64,000 bases of DNA, from NCBI GenBank assembly GCA_036677445.1, contig JAVBWI010000006.1, forward strand, positions 248,001-312,000. Reading direction: 5' to 3'. A model generated the notes under the pieces. The model saw only the letters and a list, made by a program, of their open reading frames with translations. It did no database searches and was not told the origin of the DNA. A program made the translations under genes and the position numbers. Source of the DNA: JAVBWI01 sp036677445. Lineage in GTDB: Bacteria > Bacillota > Clostridia > Christensenellales > CAG-138. Within the stretch, counting starts at the first letter, position 1. Each line of letters opens with the position of its first letter. Shown here piece after piece: positions 17,705-26,758 of this stretch.

Positions 17705-19281
17705 GTCTTAGAGTGGTCACATCCAGAAGAGTTGAAATTAGATACAAAACTACCAAGACTGCCAATGTCAATATTGGCATATCCCGCAAAGACTTCTATC
17801 TTACTTATATTGTCAATTACAAAGTTTCTTTTTGCCTCTGCAATTTTGTGTGATTTGATATACTCTCTGAGATCAATTAGTCTGCGCTCAATGTCAATCT
17901 TATTCTTATCTTTATCTATTGCTTGCTTTTGCTTATCTAAGAGTTTTTGTATTTTAGTGTCAAGTTCTTCATTCTTATGGGTATAGTCATCTTCCGATAC
18001 AACACCATTCAAAAACCTATCTAATAAGAAACTCTTTTGCTTCTTTATCTTTTCAATTTCTTCACCTATTTTTGATGCATCAGACATTTGGGTATCTGAT
18101 AGAACATATGATTTTAGCTTTGCAAGCGCGTTATCTATATCATCGTCAAGTTGAACAGTGTAGCTACTAGCGTACTCTGTTATTGCTGACATAAGTTGAT
18201 CTTCTTTAATACTAAATCCGTCACATCCGTCCGTTTTCCCTATGTCTTTGCCGCGTGGGTGCAAGCGCCCTTTCTCCTGATAGGTTGCACAAATCCAGTA
18301 GGGTGTTTTCACCTTACCATTTTTAGTTTTTAGATTATAGAAGGTGTGGTGATAGCTTCTGCCACATTCACCGCACACTATTTTGCCTGACAATGAGTGT
18401 GTGCCTTTATTGCATCCAACAACCAGACTATTCTTTGTTCGATATCGCTTTGACTCCATTATGGCATTTGCCTTTGCCCATGTCTCTTCATCAATTATTG
18501 CTGGTATTCTATCTTCATGCGTAATCCATTCATCTTGTGGTACAGATTTTATCCTTTTTGTATCAAAGTCTTTATGATGCTGATTGCAAACCACAGTACC
18601 TTTATATTTAGGATTTTTGATAATCCTTTTAAGTGTTGTTAAACTGATTTGAGTTCCACGCCTTGACACAACATTATCTCTATCGAATGCAGACTTAATT
18701 TGACGAATACCATACCCATCTACATACATCGAAAAAATCTGTCTAATAATATTTGCCTCATACTCATCAATAATCAATTCGCCATTCTCTTGACGGTATC
18801 CCCACATTGTATTGTTGGTTATGATTGATGATCCAGACCGTTGTCTTGTGCGATTTGCTTTATTAATCTTGCGGCTTAAATCTCTGCTATACTCTTCGGC
18901 AAGAATAGCTTTAATTCCAGTTATTAGGTTATCGTCTGACTGATAGAATTTGTTATCCATGTAGATGTAAAGTTTTTTACCGTGTTCAATCAAGTGACTT
19001 ATGAAAAGATACCAGTCCCTAACATTGCGCATTAATCGATCTTGAGATTTGATGACGATAATATCAAACTTATTCAAAGCAATATCTTCAAATAACGAAT
19101 TATATGCGTCTCGTTTGTTAATGGTGGTGCCTGACTTGCCCTCATCTATATACTCTCCTGCAAGTGTCCAGCCATTATTATTGATGCACTCTTTAGCCTC
19201 AGTGCATTGTTTTACAAGTGCGTTCACTTGTTTTTCTTCATCCGTACTGACTCGCGTATAATAACATGCTCTTATACTCAT
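17680..19281 (-). CDS. int: Large serine recombinase (phage integrase)
   Basis: 533-residue site-specific recombinase. The resolvase catalytic domain has RVSTDEEKQ with nucleophile Ser12, and SQDRLMRN; next come the Recombinase domain (GYGIRQIKSAF to NPKYKGTVV), a zinc ribbon (CGECGRSYHH ... WICATY ... GCDGF) and a coiled coil around 400-475. ATG 19281 has GGAGG nine bases upstream. The last eight residues (TASISKSK) are encoded by host comM DNA: the frame crosses the attachment site. In the excised circle the frame would continue to a stop at 51,793. There is no terminator between int and dprA. Confidence 0.95.
   Translation of the reverse strand: MSIRACYYTRVSTDEEKQVNALVKQCTEAKECINNNGWTLAGEYIDEGKSGTTINKRDAYNSLFEDIALNKFDIIVIKSQDRLMRNVRDWYLFISHLIEHGKKLYIYMDNKFYQSDDNLITGIKAILAEEYSRDLSRKINKANRTRQRSGSSIITNNTMWGYRQENGELIIDEYEANIIRQIFSMYVDGYGIRQIKSAFDRDNVVSRRGTQISLTTLKRIIKNPKYKGTVVCNQHHKDFDTKRIKSVPQDEWITHEDRIPAIIDEETWAKANAIMESKRYRTKNSLVVGCNKGTHSLSGKIVCGECGRSYHHTFYNLKTKNGKVKTPYWICATYQEKGRLHPRGKDIGKTDGCDGFSIKEDQLMSAITEYASSYTVQLDDDIDNALAKLKSYVLSDTQMSDASKIGEEIEKIKKQKSFLLDRFLNGVVSEDDYTHKNEELDTKIQKLLDKQKQAIDKDKNKIDIERRLIDLREYIKSHKIAEAKRNFVIDNISKIEVFAGYANIDIGSLGSFVSNFNSSGCDHSKTASISKSK
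17685..17727. other. attL, left prophage junction
   Basis: Host comM sequence ends and phage sequence begins at GTC 17705-17707. The same three bases are the only identity shared with the right junction (51,869-51,871). Joining host arms across GTC restores LLDRIDIQIE of ComM, which fixes the crossover to within these bases. Confidence 0.9.
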
Positions 19282-19308
19282 AGCAATATTCCTCCATTTA
19301 CAGTTTCA

Positions 19309-19337
19309 AGTATAATATGTTTAAGAATCCATGACAA
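19309..19337 (-). promoter_or_regulatory. Integrase promoter
   Basis: Minus-strand TTGTCA (19332-19337), a 17-base spacer and TATACT (19309-19314), about 30 bases before the integrase ribosome site. No terminator lies between it and the host genes comM-3', dprA and topA. Confidence 0.65.
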
Positions 19338-20030
19338 CATGAAATTCATCATTAGATATTAAGTCTTCTTTGAGTAAAATTAAAAAGATATGTCTTAGTA
19401 TCGAATCTGCCACTGTTAAATATTATCCTCCTATATTATTTGTTAATATTTAGAAATAAAAATTGCGAAAAAAAATTATTAAGAAGAGTTTGTGTCTATC
19501 TACCATATAAGCAAAAATGCCAAGAACCTCGCAAGCCAGATAAAATCTAATGATTTCGGCATGCCTATTTTAAATAAAATTGTTGACATCAATCTGACTA
19601 TCTCACTTTTCACAATATGCCTATATATCTACCATATAAGCAATTTTGCCAAAGTTTATTACACCCTTAAAATCCCTAGAATCTATGCGGCTTTCAAGAC
19701 TTACTAAAATCAGTGTGAAATTAAAACATAAGCGGAATTAGCAAAAAATTATTCATTCCTTCCTTAAGTAGACGATTATCTAAAACGTACCGCAAGCCTA
19801 GATAGAATCTAAGAAAAACCCACTTTTTATACAGATGCTGCTTTTAAGATAAAGCCAGCAAACATAGATGAACACTGACGTTTCAGTGGTTTTCTACTCA
19901 AAAACAAAAGTGGAATATTGGAATCTTAAATCTTATAGTCTTACCATAAGTTAAAAATATAAAGAAAGCCAGCAAACACAGATGAATACTGGCTTTCTCA
20001 AAGTTTCTATTTCAAATTGATCTGTACAGA
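19338..20030. other. Noncoding AT-rich region with repeats downstream of the late operon
   Basis: I see no supported gene here. It contains two copies of a 27-base element (19497-19523 and 19626-19652, TATCTACCATATAAGCAA at the start, differing in the AAAA/TTTT centre), a second pair of related 21-22-mers (19530-19550 and 19791-19812), and a duplicated terminator-like element (19851-19878 and 19965-19992). These could be integrase or excision-factor binding arms, or insulating terminators. Confidence 0.6.
19953..19997 (-). terminator. Terminator of the prophage late operon
   Basis: Perfect nine-base stem GAAAGCCAG (19964-19972) with its complement (19989-19997), followed in minus direction by TTTATATTTTT. 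It lies 34 bases beyond the holin-like gene. A decayed copy of the same element sits at 19851-19878. Confidence 0.8.
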
Positions 20031-20411
20031 TTACATTTTAATCTTACTAATCCAATCCTCACCCGCGCCACGAATAAGCGCCTGAATGTCAACAGAGGCC
20101 GCGTTGAGCAATGCCAATGCAGGAGCACCCAACTTTGCATAGGTCTTTGCCGTAAGTAATTCGCCTAACTCTGAAATCTGTGCTTCAGTCAACTTCGTAC
20201 CATTCACCTTCATGTTATCCACAATTGTCTGTTGCAGTTCCCCTACTGTGATTTGTGCCGCCTGTATGACTTGCTCAGTAGCTGCCGCGATATTCCCTAA
20301 CTCCTGCTTCTTTGCGATTTTAGCGGTCAACCATGCACCGCCTACACCAATAAGAGTAATTGCGAGAGTCGCAACAATCTGTAATATAGTTTCAAAAAGT
20401 GCTTGATCCAT
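20031..20411 (-). CDS. Phage holin, LL-H type
   Basis: 126 residues: one N-terminal membrane helix (ILQIVATLAITLIGVGGAWLTAK) followed by a soluble, alanine-rich helical tail. This one-helix layout at the end of the late operon matches the LLH-family holins of Gram-positive phages. Holins permeabilise the membrane to release endolysin, but no endolysin gene accompanies it. ATG 20411 has AAGGAG eleven bases upstream. Confidence 0.7.
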   Translation of the reverse strand: MDQALFETILQIVATLAITLIGVGGAWLTAKIAKKQELGNIAAATEQVIQAAQITVGELQQTIVDNMKVNGTKLTEAQISELGELLTAKTYAKLGAPALALLNAASVDIQALIRGAGEDWISKIKM

Positions 20412-20433
20412 GACTTATAAAATACTCCTTAAT

Positions 20434-20694
20434 TTATTTGTGTGCTTGTACGAGTAAATGTTCTTCTAGTTCTGCAAGTGCTTCAGTAACCGCACCATTA
20501 CAATGCAACTGCTTTAATCCGTTGAGCGCCGCAAGCGTTCCTTTTGCGACGTGGAGTTGTTCGGACATAATAGTATCTAGTTTTTCGTCCATCCTTTGTA
20601 GTTTTCTGAAAAACTTTACTACCCCCATAACAACACCCCCAATCACAGTTAACGCAACAATCCATTGCGCAATCAGCCCAATATCTACTGTCAT
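20434..20694 (-). CDS. Small membrane protein of the lysis module (XhlA/holin-associated type)
   Basis: 86 residues with one membrane helix (LIAQWIVALTVIGGVVMGVVKFF), then an amphipathic helix and the segment GLKQLHCNGAVTEALAELEEHL. Similar small proteins beside phage holins are often mis-annotated as transporter permeases. The start is ATG 20694, which overlaps the upstream stop as ATGA; a start five codons earlier is possible. It probably helps the neighbouring holin; the mechanism is unknown. Confidence 0.6.
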   Translation of the reverse strand: MTVDIGLIAQWIVALTVIGGVVMGVVKFFRKLQRMDEKLDTIMSEQLHVAKGTLAALNGLKQLHCNGAVTEALAELEEHLLVQAHK

Positions 20695-21962
20695 GTTACC
20701 ACCGTCCATCCTTTTGCTGTGGCTATTGAGGTGTCACAGGTTAACGCTCCTGCGCAACCGGTTACTGTTATGGTTTGAGCAGTTCCGACCGTTGTAAGAT
20801 TGGTAAATAATTGATTGAGTTCAGCAGCAGACAGCATATAACAACTCGCAAATGAAATTGAGGTCTTTATGTCAGCAATATCCACGCTTCTTAGCGCATG
20901 ACACGAGTACGTGAAATTACTCATGTTAGAAGTCGAAGATATAGCGCCGACATTGATTGCTGGAATAAACTTCAGAGAATAACACAGATAAAACATATAG
21001 CTTACGTCCGATACCACACTCGTATCAAGTAATGATATAGACGCTAATGAGTAACAATAATAGAACATACGGTTCATATTTGTTACTTTGGCAGTATCTA
21101 AAGCGGGTATTGATTGCAATGAGTAACATGAATAAAACATGGCACTCATATCTGTCACATTGCTAGTATTCAAAGGCGGAACGTACCGGAGGCAATAACA
21201 GTAGCTGAACATATAACTCATGTTTGTTACGCTGCCGGTATCAATTGAAATAATTGATTCTAGCGAATAGCAATTACGGAACATATTGTTCATGCTTGTT
21301 TGTGTTATTGTTCCAATTAAACTTACGCATTTAAGATTATTGTGAATTATCTGTGTAGTTGCCGCACAAATCGTCAAACTACTAACTGTAATGAAGTTTC
21401 CGGCTATTTCGATAATGCTCGTACTGGCATTTGAATTTGAAACCGCGGCATGTCGCACATTTAAATTAATCGTCCGCATCGTATTTGTTGTACAGTACAC
21501 GCGAATCAATACTTGCCTGAAACCTTCACTTGTAAGGGTTGAAGACGATATATTGACCCAATTATAATTGTGTTCCGCCTTTGCTCCACTTGAATAATTA
21601 TTGCTTGTTCCGTCGCCCCAGTCTACCGTATATGCACCACCAAATATAAAAGCTATTGGGTTAAAGTCTGTTTCATACACGGCCATGAGTATATAAACTT
21701 CATCATATGATGGATTAAATGTCGGTATAGCAAGCCAATCAGATGGCCGTTGCCAGCCTGTGCCGGCAATGCCTCCACCCTCGTACGTACCAGTTAATTT
21801 AGAACCGTTAACGTACGCCGTTTTCCCGCTGAGAATATCATCAGCGGTTGCGTCCGCGTCGGTAGTGTCCGGGAACGCGGCGCTGCCGCCGCCAGATCTC
21901 GGTATAGACAGAGAGGCTACGCCGTTGTATGTAACGCCGTTTATCTCTAAATTCTGCGCCAT
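20691..21962 (-). CDS. Tail fibre/adhesin with BspA-like (DUF285) leucine-rich repeats
   Basis: 423 residues. Residues 1-70 form a tail-attachment module shared with the next gene upstream (INGVTYNGVASL, DILSGKTAYVNGSKLTGT). A GDGT-containing beta domain follows. From about residue 240 there are at least five roughly 24-residue repeats of the form VTNMSYMFSYCYSL, the BspA-like surface-protein repeat. The protein is likely the receptor-binding fibre. Tyr, Ser and Cys dominate the repeats, as in surface-exposed binding faces. Confidence 0.75.
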   Translation of the reverse strand: MAQNLEINGVTYNGVASLSIPRSGGGSAAFPDTTDADATADDILSGKTAYVNGSKLTGTYEGGGIAGTGWQRPSDWLAIPTFNPSYDEVYILMAVYETDFNPIAFIFGGAYTVDWGDGTSNNYSSGAKAEHNYNWVNISSSTLTSEGFRQVLIRVYCTTNTMRTINLNVRHAAVSNSNASTSIIEIAGNFITVSSLTICAATTQIIHNNLKCVSLIGTITQTSMNNMFRNCYSLESIISIDTGSVTNMSYMFSYCYCLRYVPPLNTSNVTDMSAMFYSCYSLQSIPALDTAKVTNMNRMFYYCYSLASISLLDTSVVSDVSYMFYLCYSLKFIPAINVGAISSTSNMSNFTYSCHALRSVDIADIKTSISFASCYMLSAAELNQLFTNLTTVGTAQTITVTGCAGALTCDTSIATAKGWTVVT

Positions 21963-21972
21963 GTTCCCTCCT

Positions 21973-22632
21973 TTAGTTAATGCTTAATACACCGCTGGTT
22001 AATGCAAACGTTGGCACGGTCAATGTCCCCGTTTTCTTTGTGGCATTATTTGAATAGAATGTTTTGCCAGATAAAACATTGGCTTCTACCGCATCACCTG
22101 TCAAGTTCACCGCAGCAACAACAACGCTATGCAAAAGCTTTCCTGCGGTCGGGGTAATTGTTTGCTCGGAAGAACTTGGTGTTGCATTTTTGCTTTCGGT
22201 TTGGATGTATTTTGTAACGGGTGTGCCATCAGAAATAGTGCTAATATAACCCGCTGTATTTACTGTTGCTTTTGGCGTGATTGTGACGGAATAGCTGCTG
22301 GCAGTATCGCCAATCTCATCGCCAGCAACCGTAACGTTAGGAGTGGCCGCACCATCCGTAACAGATTTCTGTGCCTGTGTGTCGTAGATACCGGCAGGAA
22401 CGGTTACGGTTTTGCCAGATACAGTCAAGTCCGTAGCGCTGCGCTCGGCAACTGAGCCTGTAATTTCAGTTCCATCAACCCAAGCCTTTTTCCCACTTCG
22501 TATATCTCCCGCTACCGCATCCCCTGAATCAGTATCATAAAAATATACATCACCGCTTAAGTCTGTGAGTGGCAATTTTACTGATGCAACGTTTGCATAA
22601 TCTACGCTATTGATAGTTACGTTTTTAGCCAT
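21973..22632 (-). CDS. Tail fibre-like structural protein
   Basis: 219 residues, beta-rich, Thr/Ser/Val-rich. The N-terminus (INSVDYANVASVKLPL, DIRSGKKAWVDGTEITGS) is paralogous to that of the downstream DUF285 fibre, and a second copy of the LSGKTFYSNNATKKTGT unit lies near the C-terminus. Such repeats are common in fibres of gut Firmicutes phages. It lacks the leucine-rich repeats, so it is probably a spacer or alternative tip protein. Confidence 0.6.
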   Translation of the reverse strand: MAKNVTINSVDYANVASVKLPLTDLSGDVYFYDTDSGDAVAGDIRSGKKAWVDGTEITGSVAERSATDLTVSGKTVTVPAGIYDTQAQKSVTDGAATPNVTVAGDEIGDTASSYSVTITPKATVNTAGYISTISDGTPVTKYIQTESKNATPSSSEQTITPTAGKLLHSVVVAAVNLTGDAVEANVLSGKTFYSNNATKKTGTLTVPTFALTSGVLSIN

Positions 22633-22644
22633 AAGTTTTCCCCC

Positions 22645-22914
22645 TTACCATACTCTGATATCTTGATTTTGATCGTATGTGATGTGCGCGTATTCGGTTT
22701 GCGGTATCCTGTTGATCGCTATATTATCGTGTATATATTTACCAGCCGTATTCAATACCTGTGCATTGTCGTTTGGTGTAATTTCAGTTTCACCTTCATA
22801 TCGCTGATAAATTAACGCACTGCCAATATCCGCAGCAAACACATCCGAATCACTAAGCGTCGCAGCAATTTCGTGTGCAACCGAGATATCTACGACGATT
22901 TCACTATTGCTCAC
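22645..22914 (-). CDS. Small tail-fibre-associated protein
   Basis: 89 residues with no catalytic motif. The C-terminal half reads ITPNDNAQVLNTAGKYIHDN followed by IAINRIP and HITYDQNQDIRVW, a short module often found at the ends of phage tail proteins in gut Clostridia. Its start overlaps the upstream stop as ATGA, so it is coupled to the BppU-like gene. Likely a baseplate or fibre component. Confidence 0.55.
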   Translation of the reverse strand: MSNSEIVVDISVAHEIAATLSDSDVFAADIGSALIYQRYEGETEITPNDNAQVLNTAGKYIHDNIAINRIPQTEYAHITYDQNQDIRVW

Positions 22915-23261
22915 TCATCCGTCACCCCCGGATTGACCGTAAACGCAGACGGCTCGATTACGGTTTTAACGCTGCCATTCGCAAAGTTAATTTGCACGTC
23001 ATACACATAGTTGACGGGGAGTTTGTCCACCTGAAAGACCACTTTATCGGCAGGAAGTATTTCAATTAATGCTTTGCCATCAGTAAACGTAGTGACCACC
23101 TTTTGTAAAACCTTGTTCGTGTCAGAAGTTTTGACTTTTACCGTAAAATATACCGTATCGCCGTTAACTAAAGGAACGGCAACGCCCGCCTGTGAACACG
23201 AAATAATAAGAGACTTGCTGTCACCATATATCATTGAAATGTTTGTGCTGTCGTTCGTCAT
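22911..23261 (-). CDS. BppU-like baseplate N-terminal protein
   Basis: 116 residues forming one predicted beta-sandwich: MIYGDSKSLIISC, VPLVNGDTVYFTVK, ALIEILPADK, YVYDVQINFANGSVKTVI. This resembles the N-terminal domain of BppU-type baseplate proteins, which link receptor-binding proteins to the tail. Here it stands alone as a small protein between fibre genes. Confidence 0.6.
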   Translation of the reverse strand: MTNDSTNISMIYGDSKSLIISCSQAGVAVPLVNGDTVYFTVKVKTSDTNKVLQKVVTTFTDGKALIEILPADKVVFQVDKLPVNYVYDVQINFANGSVKTVIEPSAFTVNPGVTDE

Positions 23262-23283
23262 TTGTCACACACTCCTTCACTCC

Positions 23284-23802
23284 TTATCTTATTAATCCAC
23301 AAGCTTGTAAGGCATCAAGCAGGCGGTTAAACTGCGTTGTTACTGATGCTATTGTTCCTGTTGCGTCATTTACTTCCCATTGCGTTGCCGCTGAGTGGTT
23401 GAAAAATCCAACGCTGCTGCCGGTATGCCTGCCAGTAAAATTCGTGGCAGTTGTAGCCGTACTAACGGAAAGAGCACTTTCATTTTTGTTGTTCAGCTTT
23501 GTTGCATTTGTTGCCGTTGCTGCCGTAGTCGCGCTTGTTGCCGTGTCTGCCGCAAAACTCGTTCTCGGATTACCCACGGGGTACTCGACTACATACGTGC
23601 CACTATCCTTGATAATCCGCACGCGGTCGCCAGCGGAAAATACGACAAAGGAATTCACCTTGTAATGCTTTGTGCTTTCTACCGTATCTCCATCGAAAAT
23701 CAGCGAAACACCATCAGCATAAACCGTGCCAATGGTAGCAAAACTCGCCTCTGTTGGCTCTGTTGATTCTAATGCCTGTTCTTGCTGATAGTTGTTAAGC
23801 AT
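23284..23802 (-). CDS. Tail fibre-like protein with alanine/threonine-rich linker
   Basis: 172 residues. An N-terminal region is followed by a beta segment (VFSAGDRVRIIKDSGTYVVEYPVG), then a low-complexity Ala/Thr/Asn stretch (about 85-105) and a short C-terminal module ending NRLLDALQACGLIR. That ending is common in Firmicutes phage tail proteins. The start overlaps the upstream gene by eight bases. Probably a fibre or head-decoration spacer; exact role unknown. Confidence 0.55.
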   Translation of the reverse strand: MLNNYQQEQALESTEPTEASFATIGTVYADGVSLIFDGDTVESTKHYKVNSFVVFSAGDRVRIIKDSGTYVVEYPVGNPRTSFAADTATSATTAATATNATKLNNKNESALSVSTATTATNFTGRHTGSSVGFFNHSAATQWEVNDATGTIASVTTQFNRLLDALQACGLIR

Positions 23803-24811
23803 AGTTAATTCGCCTCACTTTATGGGTCATTAGTTCTCCTGCTCCCATCGGGATATTCCATTCAGCCTCAGTAAATATGCCCTTTAGGTAGTTATGATCA
23901 ATGGCTATGGTGTCACCGACCGTATGCACTGGATTCAATGCCGTTGTAAAATCGTCTGTTTCTGTTGTTATCATAGATTCGTTTCGGATCTTATTAACGT
24001 ACTCTTGTAACGCTTCTAGTGACGCTATATTATCAACGCGAACAACAGGAGCAACAATGCGCCTACCTCGCCTAATAGTGGATAGTAGGCTTGATGGGCT
24101 GTCGTTAACCGCCGTAGCCATTAACGGTTCCTCAAACTCGGGGTTGGAGCACATCGCAATAAATACATTTGGAGCATTAAAAATATCGGTTTCTCGCGCG
24201 TACTCTGGTTTGATGATTGAAAACTCATCAGCCTTATAGTAATGGTCAATTTTGTTAGCAGAGGACGGTGTATATTTGTGCAATCTTGCAACACCGTTAA
24301 GATCAAACCATAGAGGATTGTAGTTAATTTCTGACAACAACTGATTTACGATGGTCAAAGATGAAGTACCAACTTCCCAGTCTTCCCTGACTGTCTGTAA
24401 GACCGCTGTAGACGAGTCGCACAGGGTGCGTGTTATACCGCAACCAATCAACAAAGACTGTATGGCGTTGGTATAAAGCGTTCCTGCGGGCAGGCTTAAC
24501 CGTTCTGATAGCGCATCCTGCTGCACGATCAATGCCTTATCAAATGCCTCAATCGTAACGCCGTTTAAATGTTCAGAGAGAGTACCAGTAATATACTCAC
24601 CCAACGGAAAGGCCGTATCATCAATTAAGAGATACGGCCTTATGTAGTCGGTCAGATAGTTTATATCGCTGTTCGGTCTGAATTCACCTTTTAATGTCAT
24701 TTTGATTTCTGCATCAGATATCATCTCAACGACTGGAACATCTCGGCATTTTAATTCTGCAAACCTTACTCCATTTCTTACAACATCAAATCTTGTTTCT
24801 ATCTTACGCAT
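23795..24811 (-). CDS. Tail-tip/baseplate hub protein
   Basis: About 338 residues, starting at ATG 24811 with GAGG upstream, overlapping the preceding gene by eight bases. Features include EMISDAEIKMTLKGEF, PYLLIDDTAFPLGEYI, AFDKALIVQQDALSERL and WFDLNGVARLHKY, the pattern of the gp27/Tal-like N-terminal hub of siphovirus tails. There is no peptidase or glycosidase domain at the C-terminus, so it cannot itself supply wall lysis. Confidence 0.65.
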   Translation of the reverse strand: MRKIETRFDVVRNGVRFAELKCRDVPVVEMISDAEIKMTLKGEFRPNSDINYLTDYIRPYLLIDDTAFPLGEYITGTLSEHLNGVTIEAFDKALIVQQDALSERLSLPAGTLYTNAIQSLLIGCGITRTLCDSSTAVLQTVREDWEVGTSSLTIVNQLLSEINYNPLWFDLNGVARLHKYTPSSANKIDHYYKADEFSIIKPEYARETDIFNAPNVFIAMCSNPEFEEPLMATAVNDSPSSLLSTIRRGRRIVAPVVRVDNIASLEALQEYVNKIRNESMITTETDDFTTALNPVHTVGDTIAIDHNYLKGIFTEAEWNIPMGAGELMTHKVRRINYA

Positions 24812-26747
24812 AATCAACCTCAACTATCGTGCCAGACACGTCCCATGAAGCTCTATCGACAGACACATTTAGTTGTAAGATACCTACGCACATTTCACGG
24901 GTATCCTTATAAACAACTGTTTTACCGCGCATTGAGCGGAACTTATCAACTTCGGCTTTAGTGCGGAATGAGAAAGAGAAACTATAAGAACTATCGTAAA
25001 ATCCGTTTGTTTCTGCAATTGGCTTTGATCTTCCAGAATAATGCTGATAAACTACTTGCTCTGTTTCGTTGAAATCTAGTACAGGCTTGCTACCTCTACG
25101 CATCTTGAGTTGCAACCAATTATAATCACCAATAACGGCAATTGCAGCTTCTTTGACATTTGGTGTAGCAGTACTGATATTTGACATATAATAGTAGTCG
25201 CCCGTAACGCCGCGCACGGTATAATCATGGCTATCTATTGTTAGCCAATCGGTAAACTCAGTATTAGTCGTTTCTGTGACTTTTTCACCATCACGATAAA
25301 CAATATAATTATTGTGATTCCCTTCCCATTGTAATAGCACGCCATTTGTTATTGACTGTGTTAATAGTGACACTCCAATACCAGCTACATTTGCAATAGT
25401 GGCCGAAACGGTAGACCATTCTGACCAGAGCGAAAACGAGTTTTGCACACGCACAGAGACTTCATGTACGCCATCCGATAAAAACACAGGGATTTTATGC
25501 TGCTTTATTGTGCCGTATATCGTTCCAGAATCATATCCATCAGTCTTAACTTGGTAGCCTTGCTGCCCTAATGATTGCCATGTGATACTTGGACGTGGTA
25601 GAGTGTTAATTGTGGTTATTGTAGGTGCTGGTGGTGCTGCCTGTACGATTATTTCAGCCGCGGCGCTCCATTCTCCCGCGATACCATCTGAATTATAAGT
25701 TCTTACGCGCCAATATACATTGCCTGCTGGAAGTGTATCGGGTACTATAGTTGCACTTTCAATTTCGGAAACAGCACTGCCAAAATCAACCCATGTTTCC
25801 ACGGCATTAGTAGAATACTGTAGATCATATCTATACTGCGTCGATCCTGTTTCAATGATATGTTTCCAAGCAAAAGTTGTCGGTTGCTCTCCATCAATAA
25901 ATACTCCTTTAGGGGTAATTATTTCAGCCGATGCCGAACTATCAACTGTAGTTAGCGTGTACCATGTTGCATCAGAGCTTTCAATATTGTCATCCGACTT
26001 CAAAATAACTTGCCACTGTATACCATCTGTTGTAAATGTATCGGCGGGAATAGTAATCGTGTTTTGTGTTCCATCAATCTCAATCTCTGTGTATTCACCG
26101 CCTGTTGGCTTCCAGCGGAACTTTGCAGACGTTTGCGCAAGTGTGCCGTATGTACCGGCAGGCGCGGCAAATGTCCAACCGAAAGTAACTGGCTTACCTT
26201 CGTCGATAAAGCCGCTTGCGGGGTATGGATTTTTTACAACTGGCACAGCGTCAACGGCAGTTATTGATAAGTATGGCTTGTTTGTTGTCGCCCTGCTTGA
26301 CAGTGTTGTCATCGTTGCACCCGTATACGGCTCTGCAAGCATATACCACATACCATAATTAATCAAACTCGCAAAATTGTTTGCTCCGTTTATTAAGTTC
26401 AAAGTATTGTAAGTTCCTGCGGTTACGGCTGGGCTTGAGAATCCACTAATAATGCGTCCGGGCTTATTTAAAAAAGTAACGCCACTTTCTGCCCACGCAC
26501 TAGTAACAATATCACCCCAAATACTACTTCCAGTAGTCCTGCTTGTAACATAAAAAAGGAAATCAACATTCGTTATCTGTTTTTTTAATAGTGACGCGGC
26601 AATAGAGTTATCAAATCCATAATATGCTTCACAGAATCCAGAAGTATTTAGAGTAAGTGTGAACTCTGTCCCCGTGCTGTAATTTACACTAGGAGTTTCA
26701 GATTTTGTTAATGCACTTTTATTTGCATACGTTGTATAAACTGCCAT
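24804..26747 (-). CDS. Tail protein with DNRLRE-like and fibronectin-type domains
   Basis: 647 residues. Residues 1-170 resemble the DNRLRE beta domain (regular alternation around AYYGFDNS and WAESGVTFLNKPG). Two or three fibronectin-like beta modules follow (PASGFIDEGKPVTFGW; GVFIDGEQPTTFAWKH; a PPAPTITTI linker). The last 130 residues (LKMRRGSKPVLDFNETEQVVYQHYSGRSKP) look like a distal-tail fold. The gene lies directly after the tape measure, the usual Dit position. Large extensible Dit proteins of this kind help bind surface polysaccharide. Confidence 0.65.
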   Translation of the reverse strand: MAVYTTYANKSALTKSETPSVNYSTGTEFTLTLNTSGFCEAYYGFDNSIAASLLKKQITNVDFLFYVTSRTTGSSIWGDIVTSAWAESGVTFLNKPGRIISGFSSPAVTAGTYNTLNLINGANNFASLINYGMWYMLAEPYTGATMTTLSSRATTNKPYLSITAVDAVPVVKNPYPASGFIDEGKPVTFGWTFAAPAGTYGTLAQTSAKFRWKPTGGEYTEIEIDGTQNTITIPADTFTTDGIQWQVILKSDDNIESSDATWYTLTTVDSSASAEIITPKGVFIDGEQPTTFAWKHIIETGSTQYRYDLQYSTNAVETWVDFGSAVSEIESATIVPDTLPAGNVYWRVRTYNSDGIAGEWSAAAEIIVQAAPPAPTITTINTLPRPSITWQSLGQQGYQVKTDGYDSGTIYGTIKQHKIPVFLSDGVHEVSVRVQNSFSLWSEWSTVSATIANVAGIGVSLLTQSITNGVLLQWEGNHNNYIVYRDGEKVTETTNTEFTDWLTIDSHDYTVRGVTGDYYYMSNISTATPNVKEAAIAVIGDYNWLQLKMRRGSKPVLDFNETEQVVYQHYSGRSKPIAETNGFYDSSYSFSFSFRTKAEVDKFRSMRGKTVVYKDTREMCVGILQLNVSVDRASWDVSGTIVEVDYA

Positions 26748-26758
26748 CCGTTCACCTC

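Noticed and set aside
19492..19707. Plus-strand frame of 71 codons in the int-holin gap
   Set aside because: GTG start, weak ribosome site, and its repeats (YHIS...) only reflect the DNA repeats.
20691..21962. Diversity-generating retroelement target
   Set aside because: The Tyr/Ser-rich fibre looked suitable, but no reverse transcriptase or template repeat is present in the window.
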